Assembly: GCA_964017045.1 (NCBI GenBank)
Contig: OZ024796.1
Coordinates: 22,343,510 to 22,407,509, forward strand
DNA from: Omphiscola glabra
Lineage: Eukaryota; Mollusca; Gastropoda; Lymnaeidae
DNA length: 64,000 nt
Reading direction: 5' to 3'
Shown: positions 14,101-24,689 of the stretch, in pieces
Numbering within the stretch: position 1 is the first letter of the stretch
How the letters are laid out: each line of letters begins with the position of its first letter
Notes under the pieces: generated by a model
Told to the model about the DNA's origin: nothing
Seen by the model: only the letters and a program-made list of their open reading frames with translations
The model's database searches: none
Program-made: the position numbers and the translations under genes

Positions 14101-17100
14101 TTTTTTACATTGCCCACCTCTGAAATTGTCAAATGTAATGTGTTTAAGAAATGCATTTAACCTTCAAAACTGCATTTAACCTTCAAAACTGCATTCAAGA
14201 CACATCTCTTCAAACTCTACTACCCGACTGATTTCCCCCCCCCTCCCCTCCATGACCGATAAATGATGCTGCTGGGTGCCGTCCATGGCTTAACATGTAA
14301 ATAGCTCTAGGGTGGGCGGAGTGAATATATATCTTTTTTCTTTTTTTTTTTTAAATCAAATAAATGTATGTAGTTTTTTAATGTCATGATTATGTTTGCT
14401 AATATTTTTATGTGCAGGGCGGTGAGCCCAGACTGGGATACCGTGCCACATAAGACTACTGTAATAATTATAATAATAATAATATTATTCATAGCTTGCT
14501 TTATTTTCTTTTCTTTTTTTATATATTTACTTTCCAGATTTATTCTGAAAAACATTTATGATTTTTACTAATTGAAATGACCATGTCAAAAATGTGCTGG
14601 CAAAAGTTTATTTGATGGACACTGTTTTTATCATTTAATGATCTATACTTAGTTCAATATCAGTTCACCTTGAAATTTCTGGAGCTGTTTTTGCCAAGCA
14701 TTCATGGCCAATGTGTGTTTCCCATCAAGACTAAACCTCTCACCTGTAAATGGTGCAAGCATTTTCATACATATATTTATTTTTTTTTAAATAATTGAGT
14801 CTAGACATAATGTTAAATTTTGGCATGAACTTAATACAAATCTATTTTAACTGTTTCTCACTTAGCGGATGATTCTGAAATAAGCAATATTTCTTGCAGC
14901 AGCATAAGACTTATTACCTGTGCAATGCATTGTTTTTCTTACATACCACTATTTATAATGGGGGCTTGAATAGGGACTACATCAACATCAAGCTCTATCA
15001 AACACTGTTGTATGGCACTCTGCAGGGTCTGGGCCTGTCTCATGTCATGGGCACTCTCCTCATTCCTTGAAAGGAACTGTAAGACAGCTTTATGGAGGAG
15101 CTTCCAACTGGATGTGAGTCTAGGGGAAAAAAAGTCCATCTTTTAACTGAATCAAAGCTTATATCATAGTTGACTGAATCAAAGCTTATCTCATAGTTGA
15201 CTGAATCAAAGCTTATCTCATAGTTGACTGAATCAAAGCTTATCTCAGTTGACTGAATCAAAGCTTATCTCATAGTTGACTGAATCAAAGCTTATATCAT
15301 AGTTGACTGAATCAAAGCTTATCTCAGTTGACTGAATCAAAGCTTATCTCATAGTTGACTGAATCAAAGCTTATCTCAGTTGACTGAATCAAAGCTTATC
15401 TCATAGTTGACTGAATCAAAGCTTATCTCATAGTTGACTGAATCAAAGCTTATCTCATAGTTGACTGAATCAAAGCTTATCTCAGTTGACTGAATCAAAG
15501 CTTATCTCATAGTTGACTGAATCAAAGCTTATCTGATAGATATTCATAGCAGTTTTTTTTTTAAAAACTGATTGAAACATTCAAATAGAACAGTTGATGA
15601 ATTTAGTTAAATTTTGGAATGTTTGAGATTCAACTAAATTTAATAAGATATGCAAAAGGTAGCATGAATTTAATTTCATTTGATTAATACTTTTTTTTTA
15701 AAATGTGAATGAGAATATATATGCTAACCGTTTAGCCATCTGCACATCTGTTTGAGCTGATTCCACACTGCCAAGTTTAAGGTCACTCTCCTCATCAGCT
15801 AGTCTCAGACTGGGGCTAAGGCCTTTTGACTTAAGTTTCCTTGGGAGGGAGATGTAAGTCTGCACCATGGTCTTCTCTGTGAACTTGAGCAATGTGAAAC
15901 AGCCTGTTAGAGTTTTCAACCTAGGATCAGAGTCACAGAGTCCAACACTTGACAAAATAACAATCAATGTCTTATGGGCCAGCTGCAGGACAGATGCAAG
16001 AAGGTGGCGCTGCTGGCAGTCAAACTGCAGGAGATCCAACAGCTGCTTGTACATGGATATTACCTGGGAGTTAAAGAAACATGCTCTCCAAATTATTGAA
16101 CCAACCTAAATTTTCTTTGTAATTTTAAAAAAAAAATTAATTGTTAAGTAACATAATTTTATTTTGGAATGATTTGAAAACACTTGACAGCAAATATCAA
16201 ATTAATGAAAATGCTTTTTAAAGCAATTGTTCATGACCTGTTTAGCTAATTAAAAACAATGAGAGAATTTCATCAATGTAGAATGCCTGGGATATGCTGC
16301 TACATTTACAGGTTAAAAACAGGCTATTTTAACAATACGTTTCCAGGATTAGCATTTGCAAAGACTACTCCCTCTTAAACCACCACTTTGTGGGATATGT
16401 GTTGCTTTAGTGGGGAACAGGAGGCCAAAAAGAGTATTGGTGGAGATTTTACATGTAAATATTTATTTATTCCACCTCCAAAAACACATCTACTAAAAGA
16501 AAAGTAGATTTATCACAAATAGAACATATGAAAGGTTAATGGTCATGAGAATGATCAGGCGGAATGGTCAGTTGTTCTGTTCAGTGTGGGCACTACAATT
16601 TACGCAGACATATTTTACTCCAACATCAAGATGTATGTTGTCAGCTTGGAAGCTTTTTGAATTTACTTTTTGAACGTGACGGCAAGCTTCAAGAAACATT
16701 GTACGAGACAGGGGAAGACAATTGAACCATGTTTCTAGTCATGGGGGAGGGGGGGATGGACTTGGGTGGATTTGCTGTTTAAAGGCAGTTGACTGAACAA
16801 AATTTGAGAAACACTGATTGAGACCACCTATTGGAAATCATTGTGTCAAATAATTTATCATTTCAGGAACAAAGTTTCTTTAAAAATTATGAATGATTTG
16901 AGATGTATATATACTTTCAACAATTACATATACTAAAACAAGTGTGGATGAATGAAACACTGAGTTTAGTCACCTTGAAAAGACTCTGAGTTGTGACAGT
17001 TGATGGTGTCACCAGGTGATCAGCTGCTCCTTCCAGCAGATCTTTTATTTGGGGGCAGTCAAGTACCAGGGAGAAAAGCTTGACGATGTTATGGACTGTA

Positions 17101-20100
17101 TGGGAGACAATTTTGTCTAAGTTCTGTGACCACAGGTCAGAGGTTGAGGCTGCAAGTTTCCAGACATTGAACAGGTTCATTTTAGCCAGCTGCAAGGCCT
17201 TCATGGTGGAATTGGGCTCATTGAGGAAAGAGCCCTCGGTCATCAAAAGGACCTCTGGTTCACCAAAGACTATTTTCCCAGAGCTCATGTTGTGGATTGC
17301 TCCTGCTTGCTGAGCATTGGCTTGATCTACACCTAGAGCACAGCTGACCTCGCTGTCTAATGTTTCATTCATGCTATGGCTTGCCTCCTCAAAGGAATAG
17401 TTCTTGGGGACTTTACTAGGCCTCATTTGCTTAACTCCTCCAGGGGTCTGCTTCACACTCTCTAGCTCCCCAGCTGGGAGGTTGTATGCATTAGCAAGGG
17501 TGAGATCAAGGCGAACGGTCTCCGCTATTTGCCTAAGGTGGGATGAGGACTCGAGGACCAGGTCACGCATGAAAATCATTGGACTCAGCTCACTCGGCAG
17601 CTGAGCTATAGTGACTATGTAGCCATCAGAGTAGAGCAAGATTGGTAGAGTTGGGTGAGTGGAGACTGAGAACTTTTGTTGTAATGGGTCTCTTTCTGAA
17701 TTATAAGAGAATTGATGGTCATCGTCTCTCATCCTTTCTGACCTGTAAATAGTTCGTAGAAAAGGTTTAAAAACATCTGGCTTAGATTTTAACAGAATTT
17801 CACAAATGATTTTAACAAGTATATATTATTTCATAGTGTTAAAGTTTCTTAAACAATTTCAATTCAAATTTCAATCAAAATATATATTCTAACATGACTG
17901 AATTAAAGTTTAAAAATTTAATGGAATAGGTAAATGTTTTAAGTAGAGCTTACTCGACTGAAATCAGGGGTGTGAATGGTAGAAAATAAGCAGGTCCCAT
18001 TTCAACAGAGCAACCCTTTGAGAAGAGGACCAGAGGTTCACCAAGACGAGACAGCAGGCCAGCTGATCCATTACGCAGAATTATGGCCAAAAACAAATTG
18101 TCGCTGGTCCAGCTCATGTCTGCAATCCAGAATTGTCTGCAGAAAAAACAATTCACTGTGATCACTGTGACAAGCATGTGGAGCCACCATCCATACACAC
18201 TTACTTCAGATGCCAAGCAGATCAAATCTATACTTACAATTTTGGAAACATTTACCATTATGAAAAATGCTTTGTTTTTAGTTATGTATATTTGTGATGA
18301 ATAAAATACATATTTTTTAATTGCCATTTATTAAATTAACATATTTTATCTAATGGAAACAAACCGCTTCCTTTTCAGGAAATTTAAAAAGGTAAGCGGA
18401 GGCTACTATTATATTTAGGGTGTATATTAATTAACCTGACAGTACATAAAGTCATTTTTGTTTAACATTTTACCAAGTATAACAATTAAGGATTCCAACA
18501 CTGGTTGTTTTTTTTAACAACATCATTAAACTTTTTACCTTCCTCTCTTGTTGGCTGGGTCCTTCAAACCACATCCTCTCAAGTCTGAAACAAGCAAAGT
18601 ATCTGTGAAAGGAGAAACAAATATAACACTGGTCTGAGCAGGAGACTTCTGATTAACACCAATAGCCAAAAGTTGCCCATCATGAGTGTATTGACACACA
18701 TAAGCTCCACGCATGGCCATTGGTTCACAGTGCGGTTGGACAGTTGCAAGTGGAATATTCAATGTGTTCCATATTGGCATTGGGGTTATGTCTTCATTGG
18801 CTGAGCTGGTGGAAAAAATGTTGAGATCAGTTTTGTTTTTTGAAATAGTAGTTTTGTGTAAAATACATCTTTTGGTGGAGGCTTCTTTTTAAAAAATACA
18901 AAAAATTCCCTTTTTATTAACTTGAAAATGTATATAATTTATTAGTTAGAAATAAGTTTTTCGTCAAGATTTTTTTAGTTGATGAGATTGGTTAAATAAA
19001 AAAAGTTTTTGCTTCAAATGAATATAGGAATAATATATTAAAATGTGTAAAATAGTATTACAATATTGTATAATGGTATCTTAATAATGAGGTTTTCCTT
19101 AAAAAGTCTATGTTTAAAGACAAAGACAGTTGTATGTATATAATGCCTTATTCCTAAAAAAAAGGCTGGGTTCAATGAATATATCACAAAGTTATGACAG
19201 GAAGGTAACAAACAAGGAAACTTACTCAGGTATTATATCAGGATTGAAGCCAATTAGAAGGGACGAAACATTTAAATGTTTCTTCTGGTTATGAACTATA
19301 CTCAACTGAAAGCAGTTTCCAGATGTCTGAAAAGGATAATTCAACGAAAAAAAATTACAACCAGCAAAGAAGCATCTGTTCCCAAAATTAGACCGAAAAA
19401 ATATCAGGGTTTGTCTAATTTAAGATATGCACCAATAATTTTTATAAATGATTTTTCATGTTACTGTAAAACATGTTAAAAGCATATAAATATTATAGTA
19501 ATAAAAATCATATTTTAATTAATAATTGAGAAACCAAAGATAATACTTGAAATAGAGTTGTTTTTTGTACTGTTTAGAATGCGTCATAATCTTGTTTTTT
19601 CTACTGCATGATTAATATTTAAAAAACCAGATTAAGAATATTTTTGGCCAATTGATAAAAATAATTTTGAAAAAAGATGGGTTTTTTTTTTCAAAAGTCA
19701 GTTGAAATGTTCTGATTGTGCTCATAATTAAGAAGACCCATTAAAAATTCAAAACAAAATTATGTCCACAAAAAAAAAAATCATTAAGTAGAGGAAATTC
19801 AACCTTCAAAATCAGATAAGGTATATGTTGCACCTAAAATTCAAATAATGTTTAAAATTATTTTCAAATAGTTTTTAATCATCAGCCCAAATATTAATGA
19901 AACTGCATGCTCACCTCATTGCTGGCAAAGACAGCATGCATACCAACTTCCTTACATTCAGTTGGTGGTAGATAGATCAAATCTGGTATGGTCAATTTGG
20001 ACCAGTTGCCCAAAAGGGTGTTATTTTTGTTATCCACAGCATGAATCTGTCTTTGCCAAAGGAATATATGACAATTGGCGACAACCAAAAGCATCTGAGA

Positions 20101-21178
20101 GCAGTCTGGTGAGGAGAATACCCTACAACCATCTGTGGAAAAAAAACAATACATACAAACAAATATGTTTGTGTTTTGTTAAAAGATCAGAATATTACAT
20201 AACCTATTTTAAATATTCTATATAAAAATCCATGTTTAATATATATGGTCAAAAGTAAAAAAAGAAAGCTATTCAAGCATAAAACTTTACAAAGACTTAA
20301 GATTGTCAGATAAATCAAATTGTTTCAATAGTTTTCTCATACCCCCTAAAGTAATTTCTCCACTGAGAAGAAGGCCTGGTAGTCCACATATAGTTTTGAG
20401 TTCATCTGTATCTTTGTGCCATACAAAAATTTCACCAGAAGACTGGACACCCACCAGGTATAAACCTTTTCATTGATAAAAAAACAACAACATTACACAT
20501 CAATAATTAAATATTAAATGAGCCTTTTTTAAAATTAAAATGTAAAAAATTTCTACTTAAAAAATCAGAAGCTAAATTATTTTCCTCTTTTTAAAGTAAT
20601 TGTTATGGTAAACTGTTAATATACCTCCTAAAGTTGAAGTGATAGTTACTGTTTCTGATAGCAGACTAGACAATTTTGTTATATTTCTTTTTGTTTTTCC
20701 TGATGGTATATATAAAACACTGACACGCTTGTCGTCCAATAGAAATAAACTCTGACGTTCCTGTAAACAAAATTAGCATACCTTATAACATGGCCTAAAA
20801 ATTACTTACTTACATGTCATTTATATAGTGATTTAATAAATGATGTTTCATCAGATTCAACAAAAAAATATATATAACATAACTTTTTCAGTATTAATAA
20901 AGAGAGAAAAATGTATACAATAAATAGTGTTTATTAAGACTATAGAAATTTATATTCATTATTAAGAAATTAAGAAATGCTAATTCTACTGTTTGATATA
21001 TTCAACTTACATTATCACATTTGCAGGTCGACAAGATTGTTAATATTATTAATATTTAACTGTAAAATTATATTCAGCAAAAATTATATAAAATTACCTT
21101 TCCAAGCCATATTATCCGAGACCAAGGTTTCCTGCGTTTTATGCTGGTTGAAGCTAATACTTCGAGGCCTATTTTCAT
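127..21178 (-). CDS. CPLANE1: CPLANE1 (C5orf42/JBTS17), 5' portion, 29 exons, 3' end outside window
   Basis: Ciliogenesis and planar polarity effector 1, a large scaffold of the CPLANE complex at the ciliary base that supports intraflagellar-transport assembly; human mutations cause Joubert and oral-facial-digital syndromes (family knowledge). Twenty-nine GT/AG exons join in continuous phase to 1955 codons, about 60% of the roughly 3200-residue human protein. The last exon seen ends in phase at 127, so the gene continues to the left. The start is the ATG at 21176-21178, preceded by an in-frame TAG four codons upstream. A possible acceptor (TTTTTTAG) lies about 35 bases upstream, suggesting a separate 5' UTR exon. 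The first residues (MKIGLEVLAS) and the order of N-terminal motifs match the vertebrate protein as remembered. Short in-phase exons could have been missed, notably at 953-1927 and 16064-16973. Confidence 0.93.
1012..1548. repeat. Three copies of a ~50-bp intronic unit, one split off by the MITE
   Basis: The segment taggaatcaatgaag recurs at about 1024-1038, 1475-1490 and 1525-1540, each preceded by a similar ttac(a/t)ttta stretch. The Tigger-like element lies between copies 1 and 2, so it landed in or beside this short tandem array. Confidence 0.6.
1055..1459. mobile_element. Tigger/pogo-like MITE with TA target duplication
   Basis: The ends form 20-base inverted repeats: left cagcagtaactcgcaataac and right, reverse-complemented, cagtagcacctcgcaataac. 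Each is flanked by TA (1053-1054 and 1460-1461). The CAGT-rich start and CTCGCAATAAC core resemble pogo/Tigger termini. At about 405 bp and with no transposase, it is non-autonomous. It sits in the CPLANE1 intron between exons 26 and 27. Confidence 0.7.
2160..2220. repeat. Poly-G tract followed by AT and GA microsatellite
   Basis: Sixteen consecutive G at 2160-2175, then a (ta)n/(ga)n stretch to about 2220, in an intron of CPLANE1. It is one of several long G/C homopolymers in this otherwise AT-rich window. Confidence 0.8.
4640..4756. repeat. AT-rich tandem repeat, ~18-bp unit
   Basis: Repeats of acttatatattttttac with small variants, in the CPLANE1 intron just upstream of exon 22. The unit carries polypyrimidine runs only on the plus strand, so it adds no minus-strand acceptor. 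Confidence 0.7.
5325..5770 (+). mobile_element. tRNA-derived SINE-like element
   Basis: The segment gctgggtggccgagcggtct has the 5' end and A box of a tRNA-Leu/Ser-type gene (TGGCCGAGCGG). A degenerate B box, cctcaatcgaac, follows at about 5378-5390. The tRNA-like head is too diverged to be a working tRNA and runs into about 380 bp of unrelated sequence, which is the SINE body plan. It lies in the CPLANE1 intron between exons 20 and 21. The right boundary is a guess: it abuts the minisatellite starting near 5765. Confidence 0.55.
5765..5996. repeat. Minisatellite of (acaacatacaacaa) type
   Basis: Irregular tandem copies of acaacatacaacaa and related units cover about 230 bp. All six-frame open stretches here are low-complexity products of the repeat and not genes. 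Confidence 0.9.
6247..16063 (-). CDS. CPLANE1: CPLANE1 exons 9-20: central helical region
   Basis: Exons at 15729-16063, 14947-15119, 14669-14743, 13902-14119, 13405-13576, 12967-13192, 11621-11703, 10964-11190, 9319-9486, 8625-8831, 7052-7168 and 6247-6381 encode about residues 627-1338. The sequence is helix-rich with repeated Leu and Ala spacing, as expected of an alpha-solenoid. Exons 17-20 are all multiples of three in phase 0 (168, 207, 117 and 135 bp). Several introns here are loaded with tandem repeats or transposons: intron 16-17 (9487-10963), intron 9-10 (15120-15728) and intron 18-19 (7169-8624). Assignment rests on phase continuity with the recognised N-terminal exons rather than on recognised motifs. 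Confidence 0.85.
6560..6735. repeat. Minisatellite with gtcagagagtttaaagacac units
   Basis: At least five tandem copies of about 25-35 bp built on cagagagtttaaagacac, alternating two linkers (agccaccaggt and aacaca). Located in the CPLANE1 intron between exons 19 and 20. Confidence 0.88.
7560..7760. repeat. Dispersed repeat, copy 1 (second copy near 10430-10620)
   Basis: The run from cagcctgatatacatgt to gtgtgataacaacttatgaa is matched in order by diverged sequence at about 10515-10610 (agcctgatagatatgtgtct and onward). The two copies lie in different CPLANE1 introns in the same orientation. No coding potential was recognised; the family is unknown to me. Confidence 0.55.
8010..8376 (+). mobile_element. 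LINE 3' end (CR1/L2-like tail) with ATT microsatellite
   Basis: The plus strand at about 8168-8250 reads LPDALKNNQTLESFKTNLK and then HLFRKHLLE with stops. This is the usual C-terminal tail of CR1/L2-type reverse transcriptase ORFs. It is followed by a 3' UTR containing the hairpin-prone cgcgcttcgagcctttgggg and ends in (att)n, the typical 3' microsatellite of such LINEs. It is 5'-truncated and dead. The segment upstream of 8165 may be a different element. Confidence 0.65.
9487..9836. repeat. Tandem repeat derived from the CPLANE1 exon 17 splice acceptor
   Basis: Unit built on aacacatgaacaatacagt followed by ctgacaattcaataatgtca, about 41 bp in the distal copies. The two copies next to the exon are longer (about 60 bp) and also include gaaacacgcagctagac or a variant, i.e. 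the exon 17 5' edge with its CTAG acceptor. The array has about seven copies. Confidence 0.88.
9946..10311. mobile_element. hAT-type non-autonomous element with 8-bp target duplication
   Basis: Terminal inverted repeats are taggggtgggtaaac (left) and taggggtgggcaaac (right, reverse-complemented). Both ends are flanked by the perfect 8-bp duplication gtctagac (9938-9945 and 10312-10319), which fits the hAT target consensus nTnnnnAn. Internal sequence carries gggccgcatg and ggcccgtgggccg near the ends, as hAT MITEs commonly do. No ORF. Confidence 0.85.
10318..10427. repeat. 22-bp tandem repeat, five copies
   Basis: Unit actgtctttagcgtatgtct followed by 'at' or 'ag', repeated five times immediately right of the hAT-type element; the first copy overlaps the target duplication. 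Confidence 0.9.
10685..10822. repeat. ~35-bp tandem repeat, four copies
   Basis: Unit cagatagacaccatgtatta followed by gacacattgtaaa, with the last copy diverged. Intronic. Confidence 0.9.
11500..11616. repeat. Tandem duplication (~60 bp) abutting the CPLANE1 exon 15 donor
   Basis: The segment tgtgacatccccccacccca through atggccccacaatcact occurs twice. The second copy ends directly at the exon 15 donor (actcac|cctc on the plus strand). It carries catttatggatggcccc, a motif also found at the ends of other elements in this window. Confidence 0.85.
11785..11900. mobile_element. Two short LINE 3'-end snippets, head to head
   Basis: On the minus strand 11795-11825 reads TWKQLERKAHD, a conserved phrase near the end of RTE-type ORFs that also occurs at 39200-39235. 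On the plus strand about 11840-11885 reads VDGLCPRWGKNA then stop and a GAA-rich tail, again an RTE-like C-terminus. These are fragments only. Confidence 0.45.
12405..12545. repeat. ~60-bp imperfect tandem repeat
   Basis: Three diverged copies containing taggcctattgcttaaagg or variants, spaced about 60 bp, in the CPLANE1 intron between exons 14 and 15. Confidence 0.6.
14158..14345 (+). mobile_element. LINE 3'-end fragment (CR1/L2-like)
   Basis: The plus strand reads TFKTAFKTHLFKLYYPTDF, the C-terminal tail of CR1/L2-like ORFs, preceded by a short duplicated piece (aaccttcaaaactgcattta). Stops and a truncated 5' end show it is dead. Intronic in CPLANE1. Confidence 0.6.
15146..15536. repeat. 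Satellite-like array of 23/27-bp units in a CPLANE1 intron
   Basis: About fifteen copies of tgactgaatcaaagcttatc followed by tcatagt (27 bp) or tcagt (23-25 bp). Almost every copy contains a HindIII site (AAGCTT). The array starts about 25 bp from exon 10. Confidence 0.95.
16974..21178 (-). CDS. CPLANE1: CPLANE1 exons 1-8: N-terminal beta-propeller region
   Basis: Exons at 21098-21178, 20625-20760, 20343-20465, 19915-20132, 19226-19326, 18539-18805, 17954-18136 and 16974-17742 encode residues 1-626. Propeller-like strands are visible: GVQSSGEIFVWHKDTDELKT in exon 3, HIFLWQRQIHAVD in exon 4, GAYVCQYTHDGQLLAIGVNQ in exon 6, and SWTSDNLFLAIILRNG plus GCSVEMGPAYFLPFTPLI in exon 7. Exon 8 (769 bp, the largest) opens the transition to the helical part and contains LPILLYSDGYIVTIAQLPSE. 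These match the human order closely, including the run DGYMVT...LSPSVLMRSLLLDS, and are the main basis for the identification. Confidence 0.92.
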
Positions 21179-23790
21179 GATGTTAAGCTAGTATGTTGGC
21201 TAAAACAATCTTCACTGCCTAAAAAATTACGAAATTACAAAACTGTTTTGCACAATGCCCACAAAAAGGTATAGATGTTTTAAATATCTGTTTAGCATGA
21301 CACTCAATAAGACAAAAAAATAAAGATTATAGAAAAAGACTATTAAAAGTTATAAGATTTTATAAAATATATGTTAATAACTTATTTTAACAGCTAAAAC
21401 CGAATTATTAGTTGGAACTTGTTTTATATTTATAATTATTTTCAGCTGATAAGCATCTTTTTTTTCTAAGAATCAAAAGCATTTGAAAATGTATTGCAGC
21501 TTCAATAAAGATGTCTATTTTAATCTGTCCAACCAATTAGGCTGAAAATGTATTTTTATTTATATGCCAAAATTATTCATAGATCTATTTAGTTCATCAT
21601 TATTTAAAAGTACATGTTTCTACTTTTAATTGTTTATGTACTGAAAGTGTAGAAGAAAAACAATAAAACCAAATATTTAATGATACGTTTCAAACACTAT
21701 CACAGCAAGGACAGGTTACAATTATATTTATAAACTGTATTTTGTTTAGTTATACTAGACATATTTTTAATAGGATCATTGCATATTTAAAAAATTATTT
21801 CACATAATCCCAGTAAACTGAAAATAAGTGATTTTACACAAATTGCTAAATTAATTAAAAAATTAGTTTACTAATACTAAAAGTATAGCCGGTGATATTT
21901 AGTAGTAATGTAATGTTTTTAAAAGAATGTATCTACCTAAACAGAACTACAGCTGAGAAGCATGAACTAAATACAATAGCCACGAGCTATAACTCAGACT
22001 AAAATAATGAGGGCATAGGATGACAAGCTAAAGTGCCCAAAAACTGAGTTCTTGAATGGGTCAAAATATGCAGCATGTTCTACCCTCTGAGCTTTTACTA
22101 TTTAGGACATGGCAAGGGAAAGGACCCAAGATGCATTAACAATGACCAATTGACAATTGTACTTGGAACTGGCTGATGGGGGCAGGAGGGCATATCTGCT
22201 AAGAAAACATTTTGGGAGACACAGGCAGGGGTGTATGTATAATGTAGTAAAATTAAGTGCAGCATCTATTCCCTCAGAAAGATGCATGCCTCTCCAGAGC
22301 CTTGCCTTAGGTTACCAACCACTTGGATAAGAGAAACTGCACAGCTGTCATGTTCACTGTACTATAACTACAATGACATGTGCAAGAAAGATATGAAAGT
22401 GCCAGCATAACACAATTCAATTGGCTGGCATGGCATCGGTGGCGGTCATTGTGGCTGGCTAATTGAAGTTAAACAGACCGAGGTGGTGAGAAATGAAAAT
22501 CTTGTTAAAAGAAGAGCAAAGGATAAATATCAACATCCTATAACTATATTATAAAAAAAAATTATGATTTACTTGTGAAAAGACTAAGTGCAGCAGAAAC
22601 AGCAATGCATGTTTTTTAATAATATAATAGTTAAGAGTAATTAACACTAAATCAGTTACACTAAGTTTTAATTGTAAATTATATATTGTTGGTCGAAAGA
22701 GGCCTTTATCAAAGTCGCCTTTTAATAATAGTAATCATCATAAACAGCTTGAAAAGTTATAGTAAAAAAATTTATTCATATTTGACTAATTTGAGTCGTG
22801 AATATCAATATTTAGGTCTATAAGATCAAGTAAAAGTTAATGGTTGTGCTTTGCAACATATTACTTAAGTTCATACATTTTAGTTATATAAGCGCACACT
22901 AAAATATATCATGTTGGACTTCAGAGGCAACATTAGTCCTTGTTTCGTGTCAAATCTTGTTTCATTTCGGGTGCAGCCATTTGTAAACCTATCCCATGAT
23001 GCAGTATAGTGAAGGAAATGAACCTATAGGGAATTTAAATTGTAACTTTCTCTTCTTGTTGATTTTTTTTTTTTTTTTTTTTTTTTAAATTCTAAACTTT
23101 TATTTATTTATTGACATGGAAACTTTTAAAGAATTCCACACACAACCCCGGGATACGAAGTACATTATTGTAGACTGCAATGTAGTGTAATCAATTTTTA
23201 AATTATGAAAGTAATTCAGACTTTAATGGTAGTTTTAAATCTTTACATTTTTAAATCCTTTATATTAACTTGGAACTGGCTTATATTTAAATCTTTACAT
23301 TTTTAAATCCTTTATATTAACTTCGCTTTTGTTCGGATTTTTTTTCTGTTTGTGGCAAAATATTTGGGTGGCTAATTGACCCACTGCCTGTTAAACTATC
23401 GAGTTGAAACTTGGTCCCTAAACTCTTTGCCGATGACAACACATTATACGAAGTGGCTATTGGTACCCGGGTACCAGAAGTGAGAGGTTGGGATTAAAAA
23501 ACGATTTAAAATAATATAGTTGGGCTTGTAACACCAAATGAGGTATCAAATGAAAGATAATTGAATGTACTATATGTTTGTAAACTTAATTCTTCATTTA
23601 AACTAAAATAAACTACTACAAATGACATCCGAATAGCATTAGTCAAAATGGACCCAGACACGCAGCGCCGCCATTCGCACCCGGGTACCATTAGACTCAA
23701 TGCTGCCCACTTGAAAGAGACTAGCACCTCTGTAGTGATTTGAAGGTATTTTCCCTTTTAATGGGACTACAGCAGGGATATACAAAATAA
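21179..23790. other. Intergenic/5' flank of CPLANE1; no gene seen
   Basis: AT-rich, with no ORF or splice structure I can support. It should hold the CPLANE1 5' UTR exon and promoter. A candidate is minus-strand sequence near 22970-22985 (ATGGCTGCACCCG, YY1-like), but this is weak. A run of more than 20 T lies near 23067. A short duplication of about 50 bp (atctttacatttttaaatcc) occurs at 23238-23270 and 23288-23322. Confidence 0.5.
23275..23450 (+). repeat. Dispersed repeat family, copy 1 of 3
   Basis: Shares cgagttgaaacttg, ctctttgc(c/t)gatgacaaca and ggtggcta(a/g) with 42700-42885 (same strand) and, in reverse complement, with 35365-35530. It contains no ORF. Probably an unclassified SINE or MITE. 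Confidence 0.65.
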
Positions 23791-24510
23791 ATGTGTTTCT
23801 TACGTGGGTGGGTTAGCCGAGCAAGGGAATTACACTACTTATGGAAGGAATGGACTCGCAGACAAAATGTAGCAGTTGGAGAGAAGGATATCCAGTACCA
23901 AGCTGTAGTTGAGGCTCACAAAATCCTACTACCACCCCTTCACATCAAACCAGGTTTAATGAAGAACTTCACAATAGACTGGACTTCACCAGCTTTCCGT
24001 TACATGCATGAAACATTCCCTCGCCTCAGCGAAGCAAAGATTAAAGAGGACGTTTTTGTAGGTCTTAAGATTCGAGAGCTCTTCAAGGATGACCGGTTCA
24101 ACAAATAGCTGCATGGTGATGTGAAACTAACGTGGAATGCTTTTCGTCTATGGTGTCTACAAACTTTCTCCGGAATGTTATGACAGAAAATAACAAGGAA
24201 TTAGCTGAAGACATTATGACTCAGTATCAGAAACTTGGCTGTAGCCTGCAATATGTCTCTAAAGATCCACTTCCTTCATTTCCATCTGGATTTCTTCCCT
24301 GACAATTGTGGCATGGTAAGTGGTGAACATGTCAAACGTTTTTATCAAGAAATTGCCATACTGGAACAAAGATACCATAAACTATGTCCACTACAAGGCT
24401 GGCTGACTACTGCTGGACACTGCCCCATATGCTCCCGAACAGCTGCACAAGAGACGCAAAGATATCTAAGAAGTATGCTAGTCTATGACTTGATTTTTTA
24501 CAGGTATTAA
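23791..24510 (+). pseudogene. Broken copy of a multicopy, transposon-like gene family
   Basis: The first open stretch (23791-24108) encodes VSRARELHYLWKEWTRRQ, then EAHKILLPPLHIKPGLMKNF and FPRLSEAKIKEDVFVGLKIR, and hits a stop where the family normally reads on. Translation resumes in other frames with AVACNMSLKIHFLHFHLDFF and DNCGMVSGEHVKRFYQEIA (24235-24375). This order matches a protein family I recall as very repetitive in arthropod and other invertebrate genomes. I cannot name its parent element. At least two frame breaks and several stops make this copy non-functional. Confidence 0.7.
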
Positions 24511-24689
24511 CCGTAAGCCTACTACTATTGATATGCATTTCGTGATGTAAACATTAATTTATTGCAGATTTAGAAAAAAAAGAGAGAGCCAATTTTTCAA
24601 TTTCACTGTCAAATCGTATTGAGAACATACAAATTAATAAGAAATGACTAATTTTATTTCAGTAATTAGTTTTATCCACACAGCAGAAG

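Noticed and set aside
15146..15536. CRISPR-like regular repeats
   Set aside because: Units are directly adjacent with no unique spacers, and the context is a eukaryotic intron.
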